From Nitrospira sp. (GTDB lineage: Bacteria > Nitrospirota > Nitrospiria > Nitrospirales > Nitrospiraceae), in contig JANDJC010000004.1 of assembly GCA_024331045.1 (NCBI GenBank), forward strand, positions 43,778-107,777: a stretch of DNA of 64,000 nt. Direction: 5' to 3'. Made by a program: the position numbers and the translations under genes. The notes beneath the pieces are model-generated. The model was not told the origin of the DNA, did not search any database, and worked only from the letters and a program-made list of their open reading frames with translations. Below, in pieces: positions 49,627-59,295 of the stretch (positions are counted from its first letter, which is position 1; every line of letters begins with the position of its first letter).

Positions 49627-51963
49627 ATGGCGAAGTCGTTAGTAATCGTGGAGTCGCCGACCAAAGCGAAAACGGTAACGAAGTATCTCGGTCGAGGGTA
49701 TGAAGTGTTGGCGTCCGTCGGCCATGTGAAGGATCTGCCGACCAACAAATTGGGGATCGATCTGGAGCATGACTTCGCTCCTCAATATGTGACGATCAAG
49801 GGCAAGGCTAAAGTGTTGGCCGAGATTAAGAAGAAGGCGGAAAAGGCAGACAAAATTTTCCTGGCTCCGGACCCTGATCGCGAAGGCGAGGCCATTGCTT
49901 GGCATATCGAGCAGGAGTTGCTCGAGAAGTCGAAAAAGAATACCGGCAAGATCTTTCGGGTTCGATTCAATGAGATTACAGAAGCGGCGGTGAAGCGCGC
50001 CCTTCAGTCACCGAGCCAGATTGACATGCGACTGGTCAACGCACAACAAGCGCGGCGCGTGCTGGATCGCATCGTGGGCTATCAGGGCAGTCAATTGCTG
50101 TGGAGCAAGGTGAGGCGAGGCCTCAGCATGGGGCGTGTCCAATCCGTGGCCATGCGGCTGATTTGTGAACGTGAGGCGGAACGGGAAGCCTTTCGCCCCG
50201 AAGAGTATTGGACAGTGGTTGCTCTTCTGGCCGGATCCACTCCACCACCGTTCGAAGCCAGATTGCACAGCATTGACGACCGGGAAGCCTCATTGAGGAA
50301 TGAGGAGCAGGCGCGTCACGTGCTGGAGGCGGTGGAAGGGAAACCCTTTGTGGTTCGGGTGATCGAGCGGCGAGAGAAAAGACGGAATCCAGTGGCGCCG
50401 TTTATCACGAGCCGCCTGCAACAGGAAGCCGCCCGCAAGCTGCATTTTTCGCCTAAGAAAACGATGATGCTGGCGCAACAGCTCTATGAAGGCGTCGAGA
50501 TCGGAGCTGAGGGGCCGACGGGTCTCATTACGTATATGAGAACCGACTCGACGCGTGTGTCGGAGGAAGCTCTGAATGAGGCGCGCGCGCTGATCCGAAC
50601 CAGATTCGGCCCGGAGTATTTACCGGAGAAGGCCAATGTGTTCAAAACCCAGAAGGCGGCGCAAGAGGCTCATGAAGCGATCAGACCCACATCGGTTGCG
50701 CGGGACCCTGAAAGTGTTCGGCCCTATCTCGACCAAGATTTGTATAGCCTCTACAAGTTGATTTGGAATCGGTTCGTTGCCTCGCAAATGGTGCCCGCAG
50801 TGTTGGATGTCACGCGTGTCGATGTTTCACCGGTGGGGACAAAGGAAACCTATGTCTTCCGGGCAACGGGGACGGTCATGAAATTTCCGGGCTACACGAT
50901 TGTGTACCAGGAGGATGTTGACAAGGACTCGCTGGCTCAGAAGCCCGCAGGCGATCAGGAGGCGGGTGATGAAAGTGATGGGCTCTTGCCGGCGCTCGCC
51001 GAGGGAGAGCCGTTGAGGTTGGTTGAACGGGATGGACAGACAGTGCCGGGTTTGGCGGCCAAGCAACATTTCACCCAACCGCCGCCTCGCTATAACGAAG
51101 CTTCGCTGATCAAGGAACTCGAGGAGAAGGGGATCGGGCGCCCATCGACCTACGCGACCATCATTTCCACCATCCAGGAGCGCAAATATGTCGAAAAAGT
51201 CGAAGGCCGCTTCCGGCCGACCGAGACGGGGCGGGTGGTGAATGATTTTCTGATCAAGGGGTTTCCCAATATCGTGGACGTCGGCTTCACTTCACAATTA
51301 GAAGCAGAACTCGACGAAGTGGAGGAGGGCAACAAACCGTGGGTCTCGTCGGTCCGCGACTTTTATGATCCCTTCGTGGCGGATTTGGAAAGAGCCAAGG
51401 CGATGCCGGGTCCCAAGGATGCGGTTGAGCCGCCCACGAACATCCCCTGCGACAAGTGTGGCAGGATGATGGAGATCAAGTGGGGGCGCAACGGAAAATT
51501 TCTTGCTTGTCCTGGATATAAAGAAGATCCTCCCTGTAAAAATACGAAGAATTTTGAAAAGCTGCCGGATGGCACCATCAAGGTGGTGCCGAAGCAGGAA
51601 ATCACGACGGACGAAGTCTGTGACAAATGCGGAAGTCCCATGGTTGTCAAGAGCGGTCGATTTGGCAAATTCATCGCCTGTTCGGCCTATCCTCGCTGCA
51701 AGACGACCAAGCCGTTGGCGTTAGGAGTGAAATGTCCCCAGCCGGGCTGCGGGGGCGATCTGGTGCAAAAGCGAACGCGCAAGGGTCGCTCGTTTTTCGC
51801 GTGCAGCCGTTATCCCCAATGTGAATTTGCCATTTGGGATCGGCCGGTGCCGAAGTCTTGTCCGACCTGCCATGCCCCATTTCTGGTGGAAAAGGTCAGC
51901 AAGCAGAGTGGGCGAAGCGTCCAGTGCCGGAACGAGGCCTGTGGGTATCGTGAAGCGGGATGA
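49627..51963 (+). CDS. topA: DNA topoisomerase I with four zinc ribbons
   Basis: Type IA topoisomerase relaxing negative supercoils (778 aa). It begins KSLVIVESPTKAKTVTKYLG; the TOPRIM DxDREGE is APDPDREGEAIAWH, and the catalytic Tyr is in GLITYMRTDSTRVSEEAL. The C-terminus has four cysteine clusters from about residue 603: CDKCGRMM..C..C, CDKCGSPMV..C..C, CPQPGCGGDL..C..C, and CPTCHAPFL..C..C, the last one terminal. The ATG at 49627 is chosen; the frame starts earlier at 49555. Confidence 0.97.
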   Translation: MAKSLVIVESPTKAKTVTKYLGRGYEVLASVGHVKDLPTNKLGIDLEHDFAPQYVTIKGKAKVLAEIKKKAEKADKIFLAPDPDREGEAIAWHIEQELLEKSKKNTGKIFRVRFNEITEAAVKRALQSPSQIDMRLVNAQQARRVLDRIVGYQGSQLLWSKVRRGLSMGRVQSVAMRLICEREAEREAFRPEEYWTVVALLAGSTPPPFEARLHSIDDREASLRNEEQARHVLEAVEGKPFVVRVIERREKRRNPVAPFITSRLQQEAARKLHFSPKKTMMLAQQLYEGVEIGAEGPTGLITYMRTDSTRVSEEALNEARALIRTRFGPEYLPEKANVFKTQKAAQEAHEAIRPTSVARDPESVRPYLDQDLYSLYKLIWNRFVASQMVPAVLDVTRVDVSPVGTKETYVFRATGTVMKFPGYTIVYQEDVDKDSLAQKPAGDQEAGDESDGLLPALAEGEPLRLVERDGQTVPGLAAKQHFTQPPPRYNEASLIKELEEKGIGRPSTYATIISTIQERKYVEKVEGRFRPTETGRVVNDFLIKGFPNIVDVGFTSQLEAELDEVEEGNKPWVSSVRDFYDPFVADLERAKAMPGPKDAVEPPTNIPCDKCGRMMEIKWGRNGKFLACPGYKEDPPCKNTKNFEKLPDGTIKVVPKQEITTDEVCDKCGSPMVVKSGRFGKFIACSAYPRCKTTKPLALGVKCPQPGCGGDLVQKRTRKGRSFFACSRYPQCEFAIWDRPVPKSCPTCHAPFLVEKVSKQSGRSVQCRNEACGYREAG

Positions 51964-52526
51964 CTCCGTCAGTTGACCGGCTGAAGCGGCGGTTCATCCA
52001 CTACCTCGCGAGTATTCGTTGCGTCGCTTTCTCTCCTTCAGGTGAAGGAGCGGCGAAGTCCTACATGTCTGTAGCATCCCCCTCGTCAGTTTCGTTTGCG
52101 ACCTCATTTCATTAGGGGTGGGATCATAGGGGCGAGAAAGGGGGATGGGCTGTGTGGTCTGGGCTCAAGCCACCCTCGTGACACATCCAACAGAGACAAG
52201 GTAGAGACAGGAGCGCGGAACCGATAAGGGCGGTGGTCCGCTCTTCATGAATCTGCCTACAGGAAGGTTCCGACAGGCCGTGATATCGTTTGTGTGGTGC
52301 GGGCAGGTGTTGTGGAATTTTGCCAGACTCTTCAATCACCGAGGGAGGTCGCTGGCGGTCGTTGGGGCATGGGAAGCGGGTGGTCCTGATGGAGGTTAAT
52401 GTGGCAAAGGGCGTGCCTCCAATCAATAGAATAGAATGGCGTGAGGTATGTGGCATCGAGTACCCATTCGTCACCATACGAGGCTAGTGATGGTGCAGAG
52501 GGATGAAGCTAAAAGGGGAAACCAAC
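51964..52526. other. Spacer of about 560 bp
   Basis: No gene supported. It has a 7-bp hairpin, CTCCTTC (52033-52039) with GAAGGAG (52044-52050), which may serve as the topA mRNA end, without a U-tract. A minus-strand frame at 52124-52477 shows no motif. Confidence 0.35.
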
Positions 52527-53123
52527 ATGCGGAGGCAGGTGCTCATAAAACAGGTCAGTCGGCGGTTGATAAGTTGGGGGCTTGTCGGCTGGGGGATGGT
52601 GGGCTCGCTAGTCGGTGGCTGTGTGGGAATTGAACCCCCGGCGGACTTGCCTACGGTCTCCTCCGTCGACCTCAGCCGGTATGCGGGAACCTGGTACGAG
52701 ATTGCGAGGTTGCCGATGTGGTTCCAGCGTCACTGCGTGGATTCAAAAGCCGTGTATACCATTCGATCGGATGGACGGATAGGAGTGCATAATGAATGTG
52801 TTACCGATGATGGGGGAACGGCCGTGGCTGATGGCATCGCGACGGTGGTTGATGCCACAACGAATGCGCGACTGTCGGTAGTCTTCGACAATTGGTTCTC
52901 TCGTCTGTTTGGCTCGTCACGCGAGGGAAACTATTGGATCGTGGACCTTGACGAGGAGTATCGCACGGCGTTAGTGGGGACCCCCGACCGTCGGTATCTG
53001 TGGATTCTGGCCCGTGTTCCCCGGCTTGATGACGAACGGTACGGCCAATTGGTGCAACGGGCCAAAGAATTGGGCTATCCAGTCGAGAGGCTGATCCGTC
53101 ATCGACGGACCAGCTCCCCCTAG
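52527..53123 (+). CDS. blc: Bacterial lipocalin (lipoprotein)
   Basis: A 198-aa lipocalin, probably anchored to the outer membrane. The ATG at 52527 follows AAAAGGGGAAACCAAC; an ATG at 52503 is possible. The signal peptide ends in the lipobox SLVGGC. The lipocalin first motif is YAGTWYEIARLPMWFQ, followed by VDSKAVYTI strands, NYWIVDLDEEYRTALVGTPDRRYLWILAR in pieces, and a final helix. Bacterial Blc proteins bind lysophospholipids or fatty acids. Confidence 0.9.
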   Translation: MRRQVLIKQVSRRLISWGLVGWGMVGSLVGGCVGIEPPADLPTVSSVDLSRYAGTWYEIARLPMWFQRHCVDSKAVYTIRSDGRIGVHNECVTDDGGTAVADGIATVVDATTNARLSVVFDNWFSRLFGSSREGNYWIVDLDEEYRTALVGTPDRRYLWILARVPRLDDERYGQLVQRAKELGYPVERLIRHRRTSSP

Positions 53124-53187
53124 CGGAGCGGGTTTGGCCCATCTCGTGGTCGCAGTCAGGGGCCACGATCCTGACGCACGCGCCAGA

Positions 53188-53751
53188 TCACCCGGAGGCC
53201 TTCCCCTTTTCCATCTGTTTGTCATGGTGACGCGAGAGAGCTTGGCGCAGTCGATCTTCCTGTTCTTTACTCAGAGAGGTCTTGAGGACTGTCCCCTCGT
53301 ATTTTGAAATGCGGCTGAGCAGTTTCTCTTCGTCAATGTGCTGGAGCAGAAGGAAAATGGCTGAACTGCCGGGGGGAAGCGTGCTTCCCAGCGCTCGGAT
53401 GAATGTATCAGGAATCCCATAATCACTGAGGAGCCCGAATTCCTCGGCGGCTTTGGTCATGAAGCCGGCTCCCGCGCCCCCCGCAATGCTTCCTAAGAAG
53501 CCGGCCAGGGGATTCATGAACAAAAGCCCCACCAGCGCTCCCCACAAGACACCCAGAGCAACGCCATGGGTCGTCGCGTTGCCGAAGACATCGACGCACT
53601 GTTTCAGATGGACTTTCCCGTCCTTGTCGCGCACGACAACGACGGCGTCTTCCAGTTCCAGCACATAATTCGGTTCCGACGCCCGCAGTTCATTGAGCAC
53701 GTGATCGGCGGTGCCAGAATCCTTGAATGCAATGCAGATGAGATGACTCAT
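53188..53751 (-). CDS. DUF1269-family membrane protein
   Basis: A 187-aa product. The ATG at 53751 has AAGGAGAGTGAGC upstream; a longer frame to 53835 is rejected. The start MSHLICIAFKDSGTADHVLNEL is a ferredoxin-like strand-helix unit typical for DUF1269, followed by an acidic VLELEDAVVVVRDKDGK and a Gly/Ala-rich membrane hairpin (VALGVLWGALVGLLFMNPLAGFLGSIAGGAGAG in parts). The C-terminus is basic and helical. Function unknown, though relatives are often stress-induced. It is convergent with the lipocalin gene and divergent from ccm. Confidence 0.85.
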   Translation of the reverse strand: MSHLICIAFKDSGTADHVLNELRASEPNYVLELEDAVVVVRDKDGKVHLKQCVDVFGNATTHGVALGVLWGALVGLLFMNPLAGFLGSIAGGAGAGFMTKAAEEFGLLSDYGIPDTFIRALGSTLPPGSSAIFLLLQHIDEEKLLSRISKYEGTVLKTSLSKEQEDRLRQALSRHHDKQMEKGKASG

Positions 53752-54062
53752 GCTCACTCTCCTTGGTTGAAGGGTAACATCCGGGGAGGCGCCAGTGGCG
53801 AGGTGGTTCGGCAACGTGAGAGCCTCCTCCAACACTACTAGTTACCAGCCCCGCACGTGAGAGACAAGAGACATTTTGAAGAATTATGTCCGACAGTGTT
53901 CGTCGTGATGAGGTTTCGCCTCTTGTTTTCCGCTCCTGCTTCCTCTTAATCTGGGCCATCCTGTTTTGCAGTCCTGGCGCGTGGTGGATCAACACAACGC
54001 GCCATACATGCCATCATGGACGAGCGAACGGATGGGCGAATCAGGAAGGATGACCGATCGCG
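53752..54062 (+). other. Divergent spacer between DUF1269 gene and ccm operon
   Basis: No gene. It contains the proposed ccm promoter. This is the left edge of the cytochrome c/HAO block; no integrase, tRNA fragment or repeat marks it. Confidence 0.4.
53923..53952 (+). promoter_or_regulatory. Possible promoter of the ccm operon
   Basis: TTGTTT at 53923-53928, 18-bp spacer, TAATCT at 53947-53952. It is the best-spaced candidate upstream of ccmA, giving about 100 nt of leader. Confidence 0.35.
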
Positions 54063-54683
54063 ATGTTACAAACTGTTTCATTGGCCTGCCGACGCGGAGA
54101 TCGGCGGCTGTTTTCTAATCTCAGTGTCACGGTTAGGCCTGGCGCCGTGTTGGTAGTGGTTGGCGAGAACGGGAGTGGGAAGACGAGTTTTCTCCGCATG
54201 CTTTGCCGTTTGCTTGCTCCTGAGGAAGGAACGATTCTCTGGGAGGGGACCGATATCCACCACCTCAAAGAGCAGTATTCTGCGCAGTTGACCTACATCG
54301 GTCACCTCAATGGCGTCAAAGATGATCTGACGGCGGTGGAAAACCTCAAGTTCAACGCATCATTAAACGGCGATCGCGCTTCCGATGCAGCCGTGCAGGA
54401 TGCGTTGGAGTTGGTCGGGCTGAAACAGCGGGTGCACCACTTGCCGACCAAGGTCCTCTCACAGGGACAAAAACGGCGTGTGGCCCTTGCTCGTCTGTGG
54501 CTTTCGAGCCGCCCATTGTGGCTGCTGGATGAGCCGTTTACATCCTTGGATCAGGCGGCAACCGTGCTGGTGACAGAGCGGTTACGGTTCCATGCGGAGA
54601 GAGGCGGACTGGCGGTGGTCGTGACGCACCAGGAGGTGGTCCTTCCGTCGGGGATGGCCCAGCGTCTGAGGCTGGATGGATGA
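54063..54683 (+). CDS. ccmA: Haem/cytochrome c maturation ABC ATPase CcmA
   Basis: ATPase of the CcmABCD complex (206 aa), which releases holo-CcmE for haem delivery. Walker A is GENGSGKTSFL, the signature LSQGQKRRVALARLWL, and Walker B LWLLDEPFTSLDQ. Family length about 205 aa. Overlaps ccmB by 4 bp. It opens a nine-gene System I operon. Confidence 0.95.
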   Translation: MLQTVSLACRRGDRRLFSNLSVTVRPGAVLVVVGENGSGKTSFLRMLCRLLAPEEGTILWEGTDIHHLKEQYSAQLTYIGHLNGVKDDLTAVENLKFNASLNGDRASDAAVQDALELVGLKQRVHHLPTKVLSQGQKRRVALARLWLSSRPLWLLDEPFTSLDQAATVLVTERLRFHAERGGLAVVVTHQEVVLPSGMAQRLRLDG

Positions 54684-55363
54684 ATCAGCCGGGGTTGTGG
54701 GAAGCGCTGCGCGGCATCGTCTGGCGGGATCTCTTGTTGGCCATGCGCCGTCGATCTGACGTGGCGATTTCGGTGTTGTTCTTGGTCATTGTGGCGAGTC
54801 TGTTTCCTTTGGGGGTGGGACCGGAGCCGGCGGTGCTGAGAACTATTGCCGCTGGCGTGCTCTGGGTGGCGGCGCTGTTGGCCTGTCTGTTGTCGCTCGG
54901 GCGGGTATTCACGGCTGATTATCTTGACGGCGTGTTGGAGCAGATGCTGTTGATTCCACAACCGCTGCCGGTGCTGGTGACGGGCAAGGTATTTGCCCAT
55001 TGGGTGGTGTCGGGGTTGCCGATTGTGTTGCTGTCACCGCTGTTGGGTTTGCAATTCGGTTTGGAAGGCGAGGCGTTGGGCACCTTGATCCTCTCGCTCT
55101 TGCTTGGGACGCCAACGTTGAGTATGATTGGAAGCATTGGTGCCGCGCTGGTGCTTGGTGTCCGCGGAAGCGGGCTCCTGGTTGCCCTCTTGGTGCTTCC
55201 CCTTTACGTTCCGGTGCTGATCTTTGGAGCTGGTGCCGTCACGAGCAGCATGGCCGGAGTTGGCGGCGAAGCCAACCTTTCACTACTCGGAGCCTGTCTG
55301 GTTCTGTCCCTGTTTTTTGCGCCGTGGGCAACAGCGGCGGCGCTGCGCATCGCGCTGGAATAG
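54680..55363 (+). CDS. ccmB: Cytochrome c maturation membrane protein CcmB
   Basis: Six-helix permease-like subunit of CcmABCD (227 aa). It begins EALRGIVWRDLLLAMRRRSDV; SLGRVFTADYLDGVLEQMLLIPQPL and a final set of hydrophobic helices match the family. ATGA overlap with ccmA. Confidence 0.94.
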   Translation: MNQPGLWEALRGIVWRDLLLAMRRRSDVAISVLFLVIVASLFPLGVGPEPAVLRTIAAGVLWVAALLACLLSLGRVFTADYLDGVLEQMLLIPQPLPVLVTGKVFAHWVVSGLPIVLLSPLLGLQFGLEGEALGTLILSLLLGTPTLSMIGSIGAALVLGVRGSGLLVALLVLPLYVPVLIFGAGAVTSSMAGVGGEANLSLLGACLVLSLFFAPWATAAALRIALE

Positions 55364-55378
55364 CGCGGAAGGAAGGCG

Positions 55379-56131
55379 ATGAAGATCAATTGGTCAAAAT
55401 ACTCGGCACCGCTGGCGTTCTATCCGTTAGCGGGGAAGATGATTCCCTGGTTTGGAACCGTCGCTGCCTTGACGATCGCCGTCGGCCTGTATATCGGACT
55501 CCTCGTTGCGCCAACCGACTTTCAACAAGGCGAGGCCTATCGGATCATCTTTGTCCACGTGCCTGCCGCCTGGATGTCGATGTTTCTCTATGTGGTCATG
55601 GCAGGATGGGCGGCTGTCGGATTGGGGCTGAATGCCCGGTTGTCGTTCATGATGACGCAGGCCATCGCGCCGACCGGCGCCATGTTTACCTTTCTTGCGC
55701 TGGTGACGGGCGCCATGTGGGGAAAGCCGACGTGGGGAGCCTGGTGGGTATGGGATGCGCGCCTCACCTCGGAGTTAATTCTCCTGTTTCAATATGCCGG
55801 GGTGATGTTGCTTCGGACGTCGATCGATGATCAGCGACGAGCTGATCGTGCCAGCGGCGTCTGCGCGTTGGTCGGGGTCGTCAACATCCCTATCATTTAT
55901 TTCTCGGTGCAGTGGTGGAACACCTTACATCAGGGCGCGTCGGTCAGCATGACGGCGGCGCCGAAAATGGCAACCATCATGTTGACGGGCATGTTGCTGA
56001 TGACGTTTGGCTTTTGGATGTACAGCCTGGCGGTGATTTTAAGTCGCGTCCGATGCGTGATCCTTGAGCGCGAAAGCCTTCAGCTCTGGAGCAAACCGTC
56101 GTCGGTGGCGGAGGCCGTGGAGGTGCGCTGA
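55379..56131 (+). CDS. ccmC: Haem-binding membrane protein CcmC
   Basis: Transfers haem to CcmE in the periplasm (250 aa). The tryptophan-rich WWD domain is [20 protein letters not shown] between helices, flanked by the conserved His residues in [10 protein letters not shown] and [10 protein letters not shown]. Six membrane helices. GAAGGAAGGCG precedes the ATG. Its TGA overlaps the first base of ccmD. Confidence 0.95.
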   Translation: MKINWSKYSAPLAFYPLAGKMIPWFGTVAALTIAVGLYIGLLVAPTDFQQGEAYRIIFVHVPAAWMSMFLYVVMAGWAAVGLGLNARLSFMMTQAIAPTGAMFTFLALVTGAMWGKPTWGAWWVWDARLTSELILLFQYAGVMLLRTSIDDQRRADRASGVCALVGVVNIPIIYFSVQWWNTLHQGASVSMTAAPKMATIMLTGMLLMTFGFWMYSLAVILSRVRCVILERESLQLWSKPSSVAEAVEVR

Positions 56132-56304
56132 TGGTGTATTGGAAAAGTGTGAGCGATTTTCTGGAGATGGGCGGCTATGGTCTCTATGTGTGGACGTCGT
56201 TTATTATCACGGCCTTGTGCATGGTGTGGGAGCTTCTTGCTCTCTGGCGCCGCCGGGTGGCCGCCTTGGCGGAGAGTCGGGGTATAACCAGGAGTCTCGG
56301 ATGA
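56131..56304 (+). CDS. ccmD: Haem exporter small subunit CcmD
   Basis: A 57-aa protein too short for most gene callers. Residues 1-15 end in [12 protein letters not shown], the CcmD signature, followed by one transmembrane helix and a basic tail ([15 protein letters not shown]). It overlaps ccmC by one base and ccmE by four (ATGA). CcmD is needed to release holo-CcmE from CcmC. Confidence 0.9.
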   Translation: MVYWKSVSDFLEMGGYGLYVWTSFIITALCMVWELLALWRRRVAALAESRGITRSLG

Positions 56305-56768
56305 CACCGCGACAAAAACGGTTTGCGGCCGTCGGCCTTGGATTGTTGACCTTGGGAGGGGCGACGGCATTGGTGCTGAACGCATTTCAAAGCAATCTGG
56401 TGTTCTTTTTCACCCCCACCCAAGTGGTCAATGGTGAAGTGCCCAAAGGACGAAGTTTTCGAATTGGCGGCATGGTTGAGGAGGGAAGCCTTCGCAGGGA
56501 GGCCGACGGTCTGACGGTTCACTTCGTCGTTACAGATACCGCCCAGCGTGTGCCGGTGACCTACAAAGGTATTCTGCCGGACCTGTTCAAGGAAGGGAAG
56601 GGAGCGGTCGCCCAAGGACAACTGGGCGCTGACGGTACATTCATCGCGAGCGAAGTGTTGGCCAAACACGACGAAAACTACATGCCACCCGAAGCGGCGG
56701 AGGCCTTGGCCAAAGCCAAGGCCGCAGGGGCACAGAGCAGCAAGACCGTAATCGTTCAACCTCAGTAG
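56301..56768 (+). CDS. ccmE: Haem chaperone CcmE
   Basis: Periplasmic haem carrier (155 aa) tethered by an N-terminal helix (about 8-27). The OB-fold body has [12 protein letters not shown] and [17 protein letters not shown]. The covalent haem-binding His lies in [11 protein letters not shown], the H-x3-Y form. The ATG at 56301 overlaps the ccmD stop; the open frame upstream is shadow. Confidence 0.95.
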   Translation: MTPRQKRFAAVGLGLLTLGGATALVLNAFQSNLVFFFTPTQVVNGEVPKGRSFRIGGMVEEGSLRREADGLTVHFVVTDTAQRVPVTYKGILPDLFKEGKGAVAQGQLGADGTFIASEVLAKHDENYMPPEAAEALAKAKAAGAQSSKTVIVQPQ

Positions 56769-56779
56769 GATAGGTCATC

Positions 56780-58771
56780 ATGATTCCTGAAATTGGTCAC
56801 TATGCCTTGATTCTTGCCCTGTGCGTCGCGCTGGTGCAGGGGACTGTGCCCATTTATGGGGCGGCTGTTGGCAATCCTCGGCTCATGGCGCTTGCCATAC
56901 CGGCGGCCCGTTCCCAATTTTTCCTCGTGCTCATTGCCTTTGGGTGTCTCGCTTACGCATTCGCCACGAAGGATTTTTCTGTCCTGTATGTGGCCGCGAC
57001 GTCCAATTCCCAGTTGCCCTTACATTACCGGTTGGCTGCAATTTGGGGGGCGCATGAGGGCTCGCTGCTTCTGTGGACGTTTATCCTCACTATGTGGATG
57101 TTTGCGGTGACCGTGTTCTCGTCTCATTTGCCGGAAGCTATGCGTGCTCGCATTTTGGGGGTTATGGGATTGGTGAGCGTAGGGTTTCTTTTATTTATGT
57201 TGAGCGTCTCCAATCCGTTTGAGCGGCTCATCCCTGCGGCGGTCGAAGGGCGCGACTTAAATCCGCTGTTGCAAGATCCCGGCATGGTGCTTCACCCGCC
57301 GATGCTGTACATGGGCTATGTAGGGTTCTCCGTGGCGTTCGCCTTTGCGCTGGCCGCGCTCTTGGGCGGCAACCTCGACGCGGCCTGGGCCCGCTGGTCG
57401 CGACCGTGGACGACGGTGGCCTGGTGTTTTTTGACGATTGGGATCGCGCTGGGGAGCGGCTGGGCCTATTATGAATTAGGGTGGGGCGGGTGGTGGTTTT
57501 GGGATCCGGTTGAGAACGCGTCGTTTATGCCGTGGCTTGCGGGAACGGCATTGGTGCACTCGCTGGCCGTCACCGACAAACGCGGTGGGTTCAAGGTGTG
57601 GACAGTGCTGCTCGCTATTATGACATTTTCGTTGAGTCTGCTCGGGACATTTCTGGTCCGGTCCGGCGTCTTAACGTCCGTCCATGCGTTTGCGACAGAT
57701 CCGAAGCGAGGCCTGTTCATTTTATCGTTCCTGGCCGTGGTTATTGGGGGATCGCTGGTATTGTACGCCTGGCGTGCTCCCCGTGTCGGTTTGGGGGGAG
57801 GATTTGCTCCGGTGTCGCGGGAAGGTTTTCTGCTGGCCAATAATGTGATGCTGGTTGCAGCGACCGGGGCTGTGTTGTTGGGAACGTTGTATCCATTGTT
57901 TCTGGACGCGCTTGATCTGGGGAAAATCTCGGTTGGGCCGCCCTATTTCGATTCGGTGTTTGTTCCGCTCATCACGCCGGCGTTGTTTTTGATGGGGATC
58001 GGCCCGCTAGCGCAATGGAAGAAGGCTGAGGTGCCGGCCCTTGCGAAACGGGTGCGCTGGGCTGCCGGCGTCAGTATGGCAACGGCGCTAGCTCTGCCGC
58101 TTGTGTTGGGCGAATGGACGCCGCTGCTCAGTTTGGGATTTCTGTTGGCGAGCTGGATTGTGGCCACCGCCGTTGTGTCCGTGCGGGAGCAGCTTGCCCA
58201 TATGACGGGCGGTGGGCTCATCGCGGGCCTGGGAAGGTTGCCGCGATCCTATTGGGGCATGCTATTGGCCCATGGTGGGATTGCCATCTTTATCATCGGC
58301 GTCACGATGGTGAAGGGATTTGAAACGGAGCAGGACGTCAGAATGAACGTGGGGGATACCGCGACCGTGGGAGGCTATACGTTTCGGTTTGACGGCGTGC
58401 AGAATGTGATGGGCCCCAACTATACCGCGGTGCGCGGAACGTTTCATGTCAGCCGTGATGGGCGGGACACGACCGTGCTCTATCCGGAGAAACGTCGCTA
58501 TCTTGCCCAAAATCAGGTCATGACGGAGGCCGCGATCGACAGTGGGTTGGTGCGGGACCTTTATGTATCGTTGGGCGAACCGCTCGAAGACGGAGCGTGG
58601 AGTGTCCGGCTCTATCATAAGCCGTTTGTGAATTGGATTTGGGGCGGATGTCTGGTCATGGCGGTCGGCGGCGCGCTCGCCGTCAGTGACCGCCGCTACC
58701 GTCCAGCGTGGAGGCGGGAACCGCAAATGGTGCCGGCAAGTGCCCAGTTGGCGGGACGGCAAATCGCATGA
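56780..58771 (+). CDS. ccmF: Cytochrome c haem lyase subunit CcmF
   Basis: Large membrane protein (663 aa) that ligates haem to apocytochromes with CcmH. The WWD domain reads GWGGWWFWDPVENASFMPWL, with haem-ligand His residues in RLAAIWGAHEGSL, VLHPPMLYMGY and LVHSLAVTDKRG. About 14 membrane helices. Normal length for the family. Overlaps ccmG by 4 bp. Confidence 0.96.
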   Translation: MIPEIGHYALILALCVALVQGTVPIYGAAVGNPRLMALAIPAARSQFFLVLIAFGCLAYAFATKDFSVLYVAATSNSQLPLHYRLAAIWGAHEGSLLLWTFILTMWMFAVTVFSSHLPEAMRARILGVMGLVSVGFLLFMLSVSNPFERLIPAAVEGRDLNPLLQDPGMVLHPPMLYMGYVGFSVAFAFALAALLGGNLDAAWARWSRPWTTVAWCFLTIGIALGSGWAYYELGWGGWWFWDPVENASFMPWLAGTALVHSLAVTDKRGGFKVWTVLLAIMTFSLSLLGTFLVRSGVLTSVHAFATDPKRGLFILSFLAVVIGGSLVLYAWRAPRVGLGGGFAPVSREGFLLANNVMLVAATGAVLLGTLYPLFLDALDLGKISVGPPYFDSVFVPLITPALFLMGIGPLAQWKKAEVPALAKRVRWAAGVSMATALALPLVLGEWTPLLSLGFLLASWIVATAVVSVREQLAHMTGGGLIAGLGRLPRSYWGMLLAHGGIAIFIIGVTMVKGFETEQDVRMNVGDTATVGGYTFRFDGVQNVMGPNYTAVRGTFHVSRDGRDTTVLYPEKRRYLAQNQVMTEAAIDSGLVRDLYVSLGEPLEDGAWSVRLYHKPFVNWIWGGCLVMAVGGALAVSDRRYRPAWRREPQMVPASAQLAGRQIA

Positions 58772-59295
58772 GTCGCTTTCTGTTGCCGCTCACTATTTTT
58801 GGCATTATCGTGGGTTTTCTTGCCGTCGGGTTGACATTGAATCCACGGGAGATTCCCTCCCCCCTGATCGGCAAGGCGGCTCCGGCGTTTTCGCTTCCTC
58901 AACTGCACGATGAAAGTAAGACGTTTTCGCTGGATGAGATGAAAGGTCAGGTGTGGCTCCTCAATTTCTGGGCCTCATGGTGCAGTGGCTGCAAGACGGA
59001 ACATCCTGTGCTGATGGATCTGGCTCGGTCGGGAGCGGTGCCGATCTATGGGATGGACTACAAAGACCAACGAGGGGAAGCGTTGGCGTGGCTTGATCAA
59101 TGGGGCAATCCCTATCAAATTGTGGCGGTTGATGCCGCTGGACGGGTTGGGATTGACTACGGTGTCTACGGGGTTCCCGAAACCTATGTCATCGATAAGC
59201 AGGGAGTGATTCGCTATAAACAAATCGGACCATTGGATGACGAGACCGTGGCCAAGAAGATTCTGCCACTGGTCAAGGAGTTGCAGGCACAGTGA
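58768..59295 (+). CDS. ccmG: Thiol-disulfide oxidoreductase CcmG (DsbE)
   Basis: Membrane-tethered thioredoxin-fold protein (175 aa) that reduces the apocytochrome CXXCH thiols. The N-terminal helix is at about 4-24. The active site is WASWCSGCKTEHP; WCxxC is conserved, although the middle residues SG differ from the common PT or VT. The GVPETYVIDKQGVIRYK block is typical of CcmG. ATGA overlap with ccmF; overlaps ccmH by 4 bp. Confidence 0.95.
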   Translation: MSRFLLPLTIFGIIVGFLAVGLTLNPREIPSPLIGKAAPAFSLPQLHDESKTFSLDEMKGQVWLLNFWASWCSGCKTEHPVLMDLARSGAVPIYGMDYKDQRGEALAWLDQWGNPYQIVAVDAAGRVGIDYGVYGVPETYVIDKQGVIRYKQIGPLDDETVAKKILPLVKELQAQ

